50,044 nucleotides of DNA from Lachnospiraceae bacterium (GCA_015057825.1 SVDN01000019.1:1-50044); one strand, 5' to 3'; positions 7,000 to 15,932 are shown, counted from the stretch's first letter. Made by a program: numbers and translations. Notes: generated by a model from the sequence alone, not told the origin.

Positions 7000-9900
7000 T
7001 TATAACTTTTCAACACCAAGGTTAACTTTCTCACCGTTAATATTCCATTCTTTTGTATAACCGCCGAGATTGTTTAAGCTAATCTCGCCTGCCATAACTT
7101 CAGAAAGAATAAGGTCTTTGTTTTTATCCATGATGCCCACAACTTTATCATTATCTTTCGCATAAACTCTGATTTTATCCATAACCTCGAAGTTCGCTTC
7201 TTTACGCATTGTCTGGATTTTACTGATTACTTCACGTACAAAACCTTCTTCGATAAGTTCATCGGAAAGTGTTGTTTCAAGGACAACGGTAATACCTTTA
7301 TCGCTTTCGGAAACATAGCCTTCTGTCTGAGCCGCATCGATAAGCAAGTCTTCTTTCTCCATTACAATTTCTTCGGAGTCAAGTTTAAGCTTCAACTGAC
7401 CTGTAGCATTAATCTCATCCATGGCTGTATTGCCGTCAAGGCCTGCAAGCGCATTCTTAATCTGACCAAGAAGTTTACCGAATTTAGGTCCGCAAGTTTT
7501 AAGCTGCGGTTTGAACGAATATGATGTGAAATCGCGCACATCATCAGTAAATACAAGCTGTTTTACATTAAGCTCTTCTTCAATGATTTCTTTGTAGAAC
7601 TCACTAAGTGTCCAGTCAGCTTTAATATACATCTTACCGATTGGCTGTCTGTTCTTGATGTTTGAAGTATTTCTTGCCGCACGGCCAAGAACAACGCTGT
7701 CGAGAACTTTTTCCATGTTGTCTTCAAGTTCTTTGTCGATGAAAGCTTCGTTTGCAACAGGGAAGTCGCAAAGATGGATACTTTCAGGAGCGTTTTTATC
7801 TACATTTCTCACCAAATTCTGGTAGATATCTTCTGTCATGAAAGGAATCATAGGAGCCGCAAGTTTACATGTTGTAACAAGTGCTGTGTATAATGTCATG
7901 TAAGCATTAATCTTATCCTGCTCCATTCCTTTTGCCCAGAAACGATCACGTGAACGACGAACATACCAGTTACTCATTTCGTCTACGTAGTCCTGAAGAG
8001 CACGAGCAGCTTCCGGAATCTTGTAGTTTCCGAGGCAATCATCAACTGTCTTGATTACCGTATTAAGTTTTGAAAGCAACCACTTGTCCATAACAGGAAG
8101 TTTGTCATAATCAAGTGTGTACTTTGTAGGATCGAATTCATCAATGTTAGCGTAAAGCACAAAGAATGCGTATGTATTCCAAAGCGTTCCCATAAACTTA
8201 CGCTGACCTTCAACTACGGCTTTTCCATGGAAACGGTTCGGAAGCCATGGCGCACTGTTTACGTAGAAGTACCATCTGATGGCATCTGCACCGTATTCAT
8301 TAAGAGCGTCAAAAGGATCAACCGCATTGCCCTTTGATTTACTCATCTTCTGACCGTTTTCATCTTGAACGTGGCCAAGAACAATAACATTCTTATATGC
8401 AGGCTCATTGAAAATAAGTGTTGAAATGGCATGCAATGAATAGAACCATCCACGTGTCTGGTCAACAGCTTCCGAAATAAAGTCTGCAGGGAACTGCTCT
8501 TTAAATAAATCCTGATTTTCAAAAGGATAATGATGCTGTGCAAAAGGCATTGAGCCTGAATCAAACCAGCAGTCAATAACCTCAGGGACTCTATGCATTT
8601 CCTTGCCGCAATGCGGACATTTAATCGTTACCGCATCGATGTAAGGACGATGAAGTTCGATTTCATCAGGACAATTATCCGAAAGCTCTTTAAGTTTTGC
8701 TATGCTTCCGATTGATTCTTGATGACCGCATTCGCATTCCCAAATATTAAGAGGAGTACCCCAATAACGGTTACGGGAAATACCCCAATCCTGAATATTT
8801 TCAAGCCAGTCACCGAAACGTCCCTTGCCGATACTTTCAGGAATCCAGTTGATTTTGTTGTTATTTGCGATTAAGTCTTCTTTAACCGCTGTCATTTTGA
8901 TGAACCATGATTCACGAGCATAATAAATAAGCGGTGTGTCGCATCTCCAGCAATGTGGATAACTATGCTCAAATTTAGGAGCATCAAACAAAAGTCCCTT
9001 TTCTTCAAGGTCTTTTAAAATCATAGGGTCGGCTTTCTTAACGAACACGCCTGCCCATGGAGTTTCTTTTGTAAGCTCACCTTTTCCGTCAACAAGCTGA
9101 ATAAACGGAAGGTCATAGCCTTTGCATACTCTGTTATCGTCTTCACCAAAAGCAGGAGCAAGATGAACTACACCTGTACCGTCTGTAAGAGTTACGTAAT
9201 TGTCGCATGTTACGTAATGAGCTTTTTTGTTTAATGTGATATTTGCCATTACTTCAGGGAAAAGTGGCTCATATTCTTTGTATTCAAGGCTCTTGCCCGG
9301 GAATTTGTCCAATATTTCTGTATCTTCGCCAAGTACTTTTTCCACAAGGGCTTCAGCCATATAGTATGTCATGCCGTCGGCATTGTTTTTAACCTTAACG
9401 TATGTTTCCTCAGGATTTACGCAAAGCGCAAGGTTGGAAGGAAGTGTCCAAGGTGTTGTTGTCCAAGCAAGGATATATGCATCTTCGTCTTTTGCTTTAA
9501 AACGAACAATTGCTGATTTTTCTTTAACATCTTTATAGCCTTGTGCTACCTCGTGGCTTGACAAAGGTGTACCGCAACGTGGGCAGTAAGGCACGATTTT
9601 GTGACCTTTGTAAAGAAGGCCTTTATCGTAAATTTGATTTAATGCCCACCAGCAGCTTTCAATGTAATTGTTATCATATGTAATATACGGATTATCCATA
9701 TCAGCCCAGAAACCTACGGTACCCGAGAAGTCTTCCCACATACCTTTATATTTCCATACACTTTCCTTACAGTGCTGAATAAATGGATCGATACCATATT
9801 CTTCAATCTGCTCTTTACCGTCAAGACCAAGCATCTTTTCAACTTCGATTTCAACAGGAAGTCCGTGTGTATCCCAACCCGCCTTTCTCGGAACCTTGTG

Positions 9901-10128
9901 ACCTTTCATTGTCTGGTAACGCGGAATCATATCTTTGATAACACGTGTAAGAACGTGGCCTATATGAGGTTTTCCGTTGGCTGTCGGAGGTCCGTCAAAA
10001 AACATGAAAGTATCGCAATTTTTCTTCTGTTCGATACTCTTTTTGAAAATTTCGTTGTCATTCCAAAATTTTTCGATTGCTTTTTCTCTTTCCACAAACT
10101 TAAGATCGGTTGGAACTTTGTTATACAT
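7000..10128 (-). CDS. ileS: Isoleucyl-tRNA synthetase, long (class 2, IleS2-like) form
   Basis: IleRS charges tRNA-Ile in the cytosol. The class I signature motifs are present: PHIGH at residues 54-58 and KMSKS at about 593-597. The editing domain shows LAWTTTPWTLPSN and GWDTHGLPVE. Zinc-type pairs CPRCGTPLSSHEVAQGY and IKCPHCGKEMHR occur in the middle. At 1042 residues, with a long C-terminal region, it resembles the eukaryote-like bacterial class 2 (the group with low mupirocin sensitivity) rather than the roughly 930-residue class 1 with its C-terminal zinc finger. This class assignment is by length and gestalt. Expression is controlled by a T-box leader and a perfect sigma-A promoter. Confidence 0.96.
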   Translation of the reverse strand: MYNKVPTDLKFVEREKAIEKFWNDNEIFKKSIEQKKNCDTFMFFDGPPTANGKPHIGHVLTRVIKDMIPRYQTMKGHKVPRKAGWDTHGLPVEIEVEKMLGLDGKEQIEEYGIDPFIQHCKESVWKYKGMWEDFSGTVGFWADMDNPYITYDNNYIESCWWALNQIYDKGLLYKGHKIVPYCPRCGTPLSSHEVAQGYKDVKEKSAIVRFKAKDEDAYILAWTTTPWTLPSNLALCVNPEETYVKVKNNADGMTYYMAEALVEKVLGEDTEILDKFPGKSLEYKEYEPLFPEVMANITLNKKAHYVTCDNYVTLTDGTGVVHLAPAFGEDDNRVCKGYDLPFIQLVDGKGELTKETPWAGVFVKKADPMILKDLEEKGLLFDAPKFEHSYPHCWRCDTPLIYYARESWFIKMTAVKEDLIANNNKINWIPESIGKGRFGDWLENIQDWGISRNRYWGTPLNIWECECGHQESIGSIAKLKELSDNCPDEIELHRPYIDAVTIKCPHCGKEMHRVPEVIDCWFDSGSMPFAQHHYPFENQDLFKEQFPADFISEAVDQTRGWFYSLHAISTLIFNEPAYKNVIVLGHVQDENGQKMSKSKGNAVDPFDALNEYGADAIRWYFYVNSAPWLPNRFHGKAVVEGQRKFMGTLWNTYAFFVLYANIDEFDPTKYTLDYDKLPVMDKWLLSKLNTVIKTVDDCLGNYKIPEAARALQDYVDEMSNWYVRRSRDRFWAKGMEQDKINAYMTLYTALVTTCKLAAPMIPFMTEDIYQNLVRNVDKNAPESIHLCDFPVANEAFIDKELEDNMEKVLDSVVLGRAARNTSNIKNRQPIGKMYIKADWTLSEFYKEIIEEELNVKQLVFTDDVRDFTSYSFKPQLKTCGPKFGKLLGQIKNALAGLDGNTAMDEINATGQLKLKLDSEEIVMEKEDLLIDAAQTEGYVSESDKGITVVLETTLSDELIEEGFVREVISKIQTMRKEANFEVMDKIRVYAKDNDKVVGIMDKNKDLILSEVMAGEISLNNLGGYTKEWNINGEKVNLGVEKL

Positions 10129-10154
10129 ACTTTTACTCCTTCATTTTGTTTTTT

Positions 10155-10405
10155 AATAGAAAAGGCTCCGTCCATAATAGGACGAAGCCATTGTTAGCAT
10201 CGCTATACCACCTATTAAATGTACCATCATACACTTGTCCTTTAACGCAGGTCTTACGTCAAACCCTAATTTCCCAAAAGATTTCAGGCTGCGACTCCAA
10301 AGTGATACCGGTTATGCCTACTCTTACCTGCTCGCACCGAACGCAGACTCTCTGAAAATTTCAATCAAAACCGCTGTCTTTATCAACGTCTTTTTTATTT
10401 ATTTC
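10155..10405 (-). ncRNA. T-box riboswitch (Ile) controlling ileS
   Basis: The ileS leader has the T-box core AGGTGGTATAGCG (10201-10213, minus strand). It is followed by a terminator of GGCTTCGTCC, loop TATTAT and GGACGGAGCC (10164-10189) and a TTTTCTATT tail. In stem I the string GGTATCAC places ATC at 10304-10306 as the likely specifier, which is an isoleucine codon and matches the regulated gene. Uncharged tRNA-Ile would stabilise the antiterminator and allow ileS transcription. Confidence 0.9.
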
Positions 10406-10411
10406 TTACAT

Positions 10412-10440
10412 ATTATAAGTATGCTTATTTAATATGTCAA
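10412..10440 (-). promoter_or_regulatory. Perfect consensus promoter of the ileS T-box transcript
   Basis: Minus strand: TTGACA (10435-10440), 17-base spacer, TATAAT (10412-10417), both boxes exact. The start point would fall near 10405, just ahead of stem I. It lies 19 bases past the stop of the upstream 5'-nucleotidase gene, with no clear terminator in between. Confidence 0.85.
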
Positions 10441-10458
10441 TAAAAATTTAAAATCCGA

Positions 10459-12156
10459 TTATTTTATAACAATGCGTCCTTGTCCGTGAGGATCGGCATA
10501 ATCCTTTGAAATTTCGCCGTTTAATCCTTCTTTTATGTATTTTTCCATTGTCATGTAGTCGGGAAGCATGCCTTGAGTTATGTCTTTGCTGCCTATAAAC
10601 ATACTAAACCCATTTCCGCCCTCTCTTAAGATATATGAAGAGCTTGCAAGGGTGTAAGTTTTTGTAGGATCTATGCTTTCACCGTTCACCAGCACATTTC
10701 CGACCCTACGCTCTCCGTTTATTCCCGTATAGTTTCCGTGTTCATCTGCCGTGCAGCTGCTTGCAATACTTGTATCCACTTCAAAGCTAATGCCCGAAAC
10801 CTGCAAAAATCCGCCTTCTTCATCGGGAAGAATTCTGCAAGACCATTCAAGAGCATCCAAAACTTGCTGTCCGCTTACTTCAACAACGCACAATTTGTCT
10901 CCGAAAGGCTGTGTATTATACAAATCCATAAGACATATATCGCCCGAGGCTATGTCATTTCTTACGCCTCCACCGTTAATTATGGCAATATCGGAAGAAG
11001 CACAATATTTAAGCGCATCCGCACACAAATCTCCCAGATTTGTTTCGGAATTCCTTACGGCCCTTTTTGCCTTTCCGTCTTCTCCTTTTCGGTCGGGATC
11101 GAATATGGTTAGATCATAATCGCTTTTTCCCACAACTTCTCCCATAACTTTATCAAGATAATCCATCTTTTCCTCAACCTTTTTTGACAGATCGTTACCT
11201 ATGTTAAAAAGATCAGGCATCGAAATCTCATTATCCCATTTGTAGATATTTGTATCGGCAATCAACCCTTCCGGATCAATATGGCTGTAACCGATAGCTT
11301 CCAGCTTTGTTCCGCATGCTGTTCTTGTAACATCTTCACCGTCTTTGTTTTTATATATCTTTTGCTCTGTGTCGTGACTGTGACCGTCTATAAGCACATC
11401 TATTCCCGTTGTGTTTGCTATTACTTCTTCGCCCGACCAAGGACTTGAAGATGTCGAATTGCCCAAATGTCCCATCAAATAGACAAAGTCTGCTCCTTCC
11501 TCCTTGGCAGCATCAACCGCGCTCTGCACGGCATTATACAGTTCTTGTCCATTATCTCCATCCAAAAAATCATAGATATATTCACCGTTTTCATTCTGAA
11601 AAAAGGACGGCGTGGATTCCGTAGGCGTTGTAGGCGTTGTTACTCCCACAAAAGCAATCTTTTTTCCCGCAGCTTCTTTTATAATGTACGGGGCAAACAA
11701 AAGCTCTCCTTCTTTGCTGATATTACAGCTTATATAAGGGAAATCAGCCATTTCACTCAAGTCCGCAAACTGATCCCCGCCAAAGTCAAACTCATGATTT
11801 CCCGGAACTGCCAGGTCATAATCAAGTTCGTTCATTAATTCGATAATATCTTCTCCATGGCTTGCACTTCCTATCAGTTCACCCTGAATTGCATCACCAT
11901 TATCCACAAGAATGGTTTCATAACCATTTGCCTCATATGCATCACGGAGTTCTTGAAGACCAGCATATCCAAAACCTTTGTACACCCCGCAATGAACATC
12001 AGAGGTGTAAAGAATGATAATGTCTCCCGTTTTTGCTACGGCAACTTCATCCGTGTTTTCTTCCGAATTATGATTTGTTTTGTTCCCATTGCATGCCGTA
12101 AGCATAAATGCAAAAATGATCATAAATGCAAGGCATATTTTTTTTATTGCTTTCAT
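10459..12156 (-). CDS. 5'-nucleotidase / 2',3'-cyclic phosphodiesterase-type lipoprotein
   Basis: This is a secreted metallophosphoesterase of the UshA/YfkN type that removes phosphate from extracellular nucleotides. A lipoprotein signal peptide ends in LTAC (Cys22), so the protein is anchored on the outer face of the membrane. The metal-binding motifs are SDVH (52-55), GNHEFD (119-124) and GHSH (258-261). A C-terminal 5'-nucleotidase domain with INGGGVRNDI and YTLASSSYILREGGNGFSMF follows. The reading frame is open to 12300, but the signal peptide and the strong GAGAGGGG site fix the start at 12156, giving 565 residues. No sortase motif is seen. Exact substrate unknown. Confidence 0.92.
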   Translation of the reverse strand: MKAIKKICLAFMIIFAFMLTACNGNKTNHNSEENTDEVAVAKTGDIIILYTSDVHCGVYKGFGYAGLQELRDAYEANGYETILVDNGDAIQGELIGSASHGEDIIELMNELDYDLAVPGNHEFDFGGDQFADLSEMADFPYISCNISKEGELLFAPYIIKEAAGKKIAFVGVTTPTTPTESTPSFFQNENGEYIYDFLDGDNGQELYNAVQSAVDAAKEEGADFVYLMGHLGNSTSSSPWSGEEVIANTTGIDVLIDGHSHDTEQKIYKNKDGEDVTRTACGTKLEAIGYSHIDPEGLIADTNIYKWDNEISMPDLFNIGNDLSKKVEEKMDYLDKVMGEVVGKSDYDLTIFDPDRKGEDGKAKRAVRNSETNLGDLCADALKYCASSDIAIINGGGVRNDIASGDICLMDLYNTQPFGDKLCVVEVSGQQVLDALEWSCRILPDEEGGFLQVSGISFEVDTSIASSCTADEHGNYTGINGERRVGNVLVNGESIDPTKTYTLASSSYILREGGNGFSMFIGSKDITQGMLPDYMTMEKYIKEGLNGEISKDYADPHGQGRIVIK

Positions 12157-12278
12157 AGTTTTCCCCTCTCCCGGTTTTTGCGGATATCCGCAAAAATTTC
12201 TTATATAAATGATAATATTTTTATAAAAGTAAGTCAAATACTTACATTTTACAAGGTCTTTCAATCTAAAATTTCTTA

Positions 12279-12308
12279 TTGACAAGCTTATTTCTTTCAT
12301 GATAATAT
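12279..12308 (+). promoter_or_regulatory. Promoter of the DUF3793-flavodoxin pair
   Basis: TTGACA (12279-12284), 18-base spacer, TAATAT (12303-12308). A 9-bp-arm palindrome begins 6 bases after the -10 box, so a bound repressor there would block the start site. Confidence 0.55.
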
Positions 12309-12313
12309 GTTTT

Positions 12314-12398
12314 TGGTTAGTTAAGTATAACTAACCATTAATAAATCGTCCTACTTTGGGGCGATTAAAAATAAATAATCAGTTAGTGTATTCTAACT
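12314..12398 (+). promoter_or_regulatory. Two palindromic operator-like sites before the DUF3793 gene
   Basis: Site 1 (12314-12337) has arms TGGTTAGTT and AACTAACCA with a 6-base centre, a perfect 9-bp inverted repeat. Site 2 (12381-12398) has AGTTAG and CTAACT with a 6-base centre. The half-sites share GTTAG/CTAAC and resemble DtxR/IdeR-type metal-regulator boxes. Between them (12345-12366) AATCGTCC and GGGCGATT can form an 8-bp hairpin with one wobble pair. Iron control would suit a flavodoxin that replaces ferredoxin; this is inference. Confidence 0.5.
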
Positions 12399-12432
12399 TT
12401 GTTTAATAACTTATCAACCCGAGGTATTGAAA

Positions 12433-13008
12433 ATGCTAAAAAAAGCTATCATAGAGCATTGTGCTCCTACTTTGGCAGGGCTTAAAACCGCCAATATGTT
12501 TACATTTGATACTAAGTTTAAAAATGTTAATAAAGAGCTTTGCTTTTTAAATAAAATGTTTAATAAGAAAGGCGTGAGAATTGTTCCCATCAGAAGCGGA
12601 ACAAATAAAACATTGTTCTATGTTTACAGGCCGGAACGTTTAAACAGTGACTTATGCAATCCCACAGCAAAAAGCATCCTTTGCAACAAAGGATATTGCT
12701 ACAAAAACGCGGAAAATTGCATTGCACAACTTGCAAAGCGTTTAAAATCTGAAGCTGACTTTCCGCATGAAATCGGACTTTTCTTGGGTTATCCGCCGGA
12801 GGATGTTATGTGCTTTATAAACAATCCACAAGAAGGTGTTAAATGTGTAGGTTGTTGGAAAGCCTATACAAACCCGGATAAAGCCGAAGAGATATTTGCA
12901 AAATACAAAAAATGTACCAAGATTTACATGGAAGAAGGCAAAAAAGGGAAACCTTTAAACAGATTGGTTGTTAATACAAACAAGAGAGCGAAATTTTGCG
13001 TTGCATAA
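12433..13008 (+). CDS. DUF3793 family protein
   Basis: The 191-residue protein matches the DUF3793 pattern: an N-terminal HCAPTLAGLKTANMF, a central KKGVRIVPIRSGTNKTLFYVYRP, then FPHEIGLFLGYPPEDVMCFI and the C-terminal CVGCWKAYTNPDKAEEIFAKYKKCT. It is soluble and rich in cysteine (about ten residues), with the LGYPPEDV motif most characteristic. Its biochemical role is unknown. A flavodoxin gene follows 102 bases downstream, a pairing that fits iron-limitation responses. The in-frame TTG at 12427 overlaps the ribosome site GAGGT; the ATG at 12433 is chosen. Confidence 0.85.
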   Translation: MLKKAIIEHCAPTLAGLKTANMFTFDTKFKNVNKELCFLNKMFNKKGVRIVPIRSGTNKTLFYVYRPERLNSDLCNPTAKSILCNKGYCYKNAENCIAQLAKRLKSEADFPHEIGLFLGYPPEDVMCFINNPQEGVKCVGCWKAYTNPDKAEEIFAKYKKCTKIYMEEGKKGKPLNRLVVNTNKRAKFCVA

Positions 13009-13110
13009 ACGCTTTTATAAATAAGCTAATTCAATTTTCACTAACAGCATAGTCCAAAAGTTTTAATATGTGACTATGACTAAATAGATTTACAAACAAG
13101 GAGGATAACA

Positions 13111-13533
13111 ATGAGTAAAATAGCAGTAGTATACTGGAGCGGCACAGGCAACACACAAGCAATGGCCGATGCGGTTGTTGATGGTGCGAAAAATGCAGGT
13201 GCACAGGTAGAGGTGCTTGGCCCTTCTCAATTTACAACAGATAAAATGGCCGAATACGATGCTGTAGCTTTCGGATGTCCGGCAATGGGTGCCGAAGTTT
13301 TGGAAGAAGGCGAATTCGATCCGATGTTTACCAGCATTGAATCTGCTCTTTCAGGCAAAAAAATAGCACTTTTCGGTTCTTATGGATGGGGCGACGGACA
13401 GTGGATGCGCGATTGGGAGGATCGTTGCAACCAAGCCGGTGCAAAACTTGCAACAAGCTCTGTCATGGCAAATGATGCTCCGGATGCCAATGCTTTAGAC
13501 GAGTGCAAAGCTCTCGGTGCTGCATTGGTTTAG
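13111..13533 (+). CDS. Flavodoxin
   Basis: A short-chain flavodoxin: an FMN-carrying one-electron shuttle that often replaces ferredoxin when iron is scarce. The FMN phosphate loop SGTGNTQ is at residues 10-16; FGCPAMGAE and FGSYGWGDGQWM form the two isoalloxazine-contacting loops, with Trp93 probably stacking on the flavin. The 140-residue length is normal. AGGAGG lies seven bases before the ATG. It is followed by a strong terminator and probably shares the promoter of the DUF3793 gene upstream. Confidence 0.95.
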   Translation: MSKIAVVYWSGTGNTQAMADAVVDGAKNAGAQVEVLGPSQFTTDKMAEYDAVAFGCPAMGAEVLEEGEFDPMFTSIESALSGKKIALFGSYGWGDGQWMRDWEDRCNQAGAKLATSSVMANDAPDANALDECKALGAALV

Positions 13534-13574
13534 CCATATATACTTTCTTTTCCACGTTTTTTTGGGGGATTTAT

Positions 13575-13611
13575 AAAAAAAGGATATTCCGAGAAGGGAA
13601 TATCCTTTTTT
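13575..13611. terminator. Bidirectional terminator between flavodoxin and the AsnB-like gene
   Basis: AGGATATTCC (13581-13590) and GGAATATCCT (13597-13606) form a perfect 10-bp stem with loop GAGAAG, flanked by A6 and T6. It ends the flavodoxin transcript and the convergent operon ending at 13621. Confidence 0.9.
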
Positions 13612-13620
13612 GGTCTTATT

Positions 13621-15165
13621 TTATCCGAAATATATTTCATACCATACAAGAAATACATAAATGCACCAGATTTTTCTCCAACAATTGTCGATATTTTCAG
13701 GTTCATACATTTTAAGTACTTCTTTAGTATCAAAGAATTGTTCTGCCGTTTTCGATGACAATACTTTCTTAATGTCAGAAACGTAAGGTTCTTCACACAT
13801 CCATGCACGTGTAGGTGCCGCAAAGCCGATTTTCTTTCTCCAAGCAATGCTTTCCGGCAAAAGATGTGTTGCAGCCGTTCTGAAAGCAAGCTTTGTTTGC
13901 TCGGTATTTGCGCGATAATTTGACGGAATTGTAAGCGCCACATCAACCACACGCTTGTCAAGGAAAGGAGTACGGCAATCCAGATTGTGGGCAAGGCTCA
14001 TTTTTTCCGCGTTAAGCATAATATCGCCTTCGAACCAAACATTCAAATCACAAAGCATAATCTTTGTGACATCATCCATATCGTCCGTTATTTTATAAAG
14101 ACTGCGGGCCAAATCCAGTGGCAATATCTTGCCTCTGTAGTTTTTAAGCAGTTTTTTCTTGTCCTCTTCGTGAAATACTCTTGTATTACCAATGTAGTAA
14201 TCTTCAACTTGCGGAAGTGTCTTTAAATCCACACCTGCTGCCTTTGCTTCTTCTATTTGCTTGATTCGCCTGACATAGGCATGATATCCGCAGAAAAGCT
14301 CGTCTGCACCTTCACCGGAATAACATACGTCCACATGCTTTTTAGCTTCTCCCGCAACCATATAAAACACTACAGATGATGCATCTCCCAAAGGTTCTTC
14401 CAAAGCTTCCATTGCAAGAGGCACGGATTTGAAGTATTCCTGTGGCGTAACCTTAAATCTATGCATTTTCACCTTAAGTGTATCAGCTGTTTCCTGTGCC
14501 ATAGGCGACTCATCAAAAGCAGGATCGTCGTAGCAAGCGGAAACCGCAAGCTTTGGCTCCATAAGAGCTGTAAGATATCCACTGTCAACACCGCCGGATA
14601 AGAAGTTGCCGCGAACCTTGGCATCCCTTTGCCAATCTTTTCTTGCTTCCATAAGAGAGAAATGAATTTGTTTTCCCATTTCCTCTATGGAAATGTCCGT
14701 GTTTTGCTTAACAGATGCTTCCCAATACTTTTTAATATCAAGCTTTCCATTTTCCCAAACAATTATTTCACCCGGCATTACCTTCGTCATTCCTTTAAAG
14801 AATGTGTCCTTACCCGGCAGGTACGAAAAGCTTAAGAAGAGTTCCAACGCATCCGGATTAAACTCTTTTACGAAGCCTTCTTTTTTTATCATTTCACGGA
14901 TAGATGTTGAGCATAAAAGATTTCCGTCAGCCGTAACATAATAGTATAAAGAACGAGCACCGAAGCGGTCTCTTACCATTATTACTTTATCGGCATCATC
15001 CATTATTATATAAAAATTACCGTTAAGCATATTGGGAAAATCAAGTCCCCACTTATCAAAAGCCGCCTCAATAACCGCTTCGTTTGTTGCTTTTTTTATG
15101 CCAAGTTCATTTGCCAATTTTTCAAGATTAGCCAAATATCCGCCGAATTCTCTAACTTTTGCCAT
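13621..15165 (-). CDS. Asparagine synthetase-like protein with truncated glutaminase domain
   Basis: The C-terminal ATP-pyrophosphatase domain is complete: SGGVDS at 190-195, CYSGEGADELFCGY and CRTPFLDKRVVDVAL. It can in principle adenylate a carboxylate such as aspartate. The N-terminal Ntn domain begins only at the equivalent of the NGEIYNY region (residue ~7) and continues through RDRFGARSLYYY; the first ~70 residues of normal AsnB, including the Cys nucleophile and glutamine-binding loops, are absent. Only 66 bases separate it from thrH, with a good GAGG site before the ATG, so there is no room for a missing exon-like piece. It may use ammonia or another amine. Last gene of the operon 17876-13621. 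Confidence 0.88.
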   Translation of the reverse strand: MAKVREFGGYLANLEKLANELGIKKATNEAVIEAAFDKWGLDFPNMLNGNFYIIMDDADKVIMVRDRFGARSLYYYVTADGNLLCSTSIREMIKKEGFVKEFNPDALELFLSFSYLPGKDTFFKGMTKVMPGEIIVWENGKLDIKKYWEASVKQNTDISIEEMGKQIHFSLMEARKDWQRDAKVRGNFLSGGVDSGYLTALMEPKLAVSACYDDPAFDESPMAQETADTLKVKMHRFKVTPQEYFKSVPLAMEALEEPLGDASSVVFYMVAGEAKKHVDVCYSGEGADELFCGYHAYVRRIKQIEEAKAAGVDLKTLPQVEDYYIGNTRVFHEEDKKKLLKNYRGKILPLDLARSLYKITDDMDDVTKIMLCDLNVWFEGDIMLNAEKMSLAHNLDCRTPFLDKRVVDVALTIPSNYRANTEQTKLAFRTAATHLLPESIAWRKKIGFAAPTRAWMCEEPYVSDIKKVLSSKTAEQFFDTKEVLKMYEPENIDNCWRKIWCIYVFLVWYEIYFG

Positions 15166-15201
15166 ATTTTCCTCTTTTTCAATTTAAATTTTTAAACTTT
15201 A

Positions 15202-15224
15202 AAGCAGACCCTTAAGGCCTGCTT
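15202..15224 (-). terminator. Weak hairpin between thrH and the AsnB-like gene
   Basis: AAGCAGACCC and GGCCTGCTT pair around TTAA, but the tail on the minus strand is only TTAAAGTTTAAA. It may attenuate rather than stop transcription into the AsnB-like gene. Confidence 0.4.
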
Positions 15225-15231
15225 ATTGTCA

Positions 15232-15831
15232 TTATAAAGCTTTTTTAATTGCATCTAAAAGTTCATCATATTCTTCGAATGCAGGATATTGCGGATAATC
15301 TTTTTTGATTGATTCCGTGCTTTTAAATAAGAAACCTGCCTTACTTGCTTCAATCATACCAAGGTCATTAAAGCTATCTCCGCTGGCGATTGTTTCGTAA
15401 CCGATTGACTGAAGTGCCTTAACGGTTGTAAGTTTTGATTTTTCACATCTCATTCTAAAGCCTGTGATTTCGCCATTTTCCGCAACTTCCAAAGTATTGC
15501 ACATGATTGTCGGCCAACCGAGCTTCTTCATAAGAGGTGTTGCAAACTGTTCGAATGTATCACTGATGATAATAACCTGAGTGATTGAACGAAGCTCATC
15601 CAAGAACTCTTTTGCTCCCGGAATCGGATCGATTTTTGCGATTGTTTCCTGGATTTCTTTAAGTCCTAGACCGTGCTCTTTTAAGATTCCAAGTCTCCAG
15701 TTCATAAGTTTATTGTAATCAGGCTCGTCCCTTGTTGTTCTTTTAAGCTCAGGAATACCCGAAGCTTCCGCAAATGCAATCCATATCTCAGGGACCAAAA
15801 CGCCTTCCAAGTCTAAACATACTATATTCAT
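15232..15831 (-). CDS. thrH: ThrH-type phosphoserine phosphatase / homoserine phosphotransferase
   Basis: The product closely follows Pseudomonas ThrH as I recall it, a HAD enzyme that dephosphorylates phosphoserine and can pass the phosphate to homoserine. The first motif is CLDLEGVLVPEIWIAFAE, in which the usual second Asp is Glu, exactly as in ThrH. Further motifs are IISDTFEQFATPLMKKLG (motif II) and ASGDSFNDLGMI (motif IV). It is 199 residues from the ATG at 15831, which aligns with the known N-terminus; an ATG at 15840 lies only two bases from GGAGG. Its neighbour upstream is a phosphoglycerate-dehydrogenase-like gene, suggesting a serine-type route. Cytosolic. Confidence 0.9.
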   Translation of the reverse strand: MNIVCLDLEGVLVPEIWIAFAEASGIPELKRTTRDEPDYNKLMNWRLGILKEHGLGLKEIQETIAKIDPIPGAKEFLDELRSITQVIIISDTFEQFATPLMKKLGWPTIMCNTLEVAENGEITGFRMRCEKSKLTTVKALQSIGYETIASGDSFNDLGMIEASKAGFLFKSTESIKKDYPQYPAFEEYDELLDAIKKAL

Positions 15832-15932
15832 AATAACCATTTCCTCCGTAATTGACTCTTATTACCTTTTAAAAGTATACATTCAAGACTCTTTTTTTTC
15901 AATAAAAAGTCTTCTTTTATTAAAAAACGAAA

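Noticed and set aside
7000-10128. Acquired plasmid mupirocin-resistance gene
   Set aside because: The gene has its own Ile T-box, native-looking promoter and terminator, and no mobile elements nearby; it looks like the housekeeping copy.
11857-12282. Open frames opposite the 5'-nucleotidase gene
   Set aside because: Shadows of a well-supported gene; no motifs or ribosome sites.
15886-15913. Terminator between the 2-hydroxyacid dehydrogenase gene and thrH
   Set aside because: AAGACT/AGTCTT can pair, but the inner part is A/T runs of unequal length and the stem is weak; I treat the genes as one operon.
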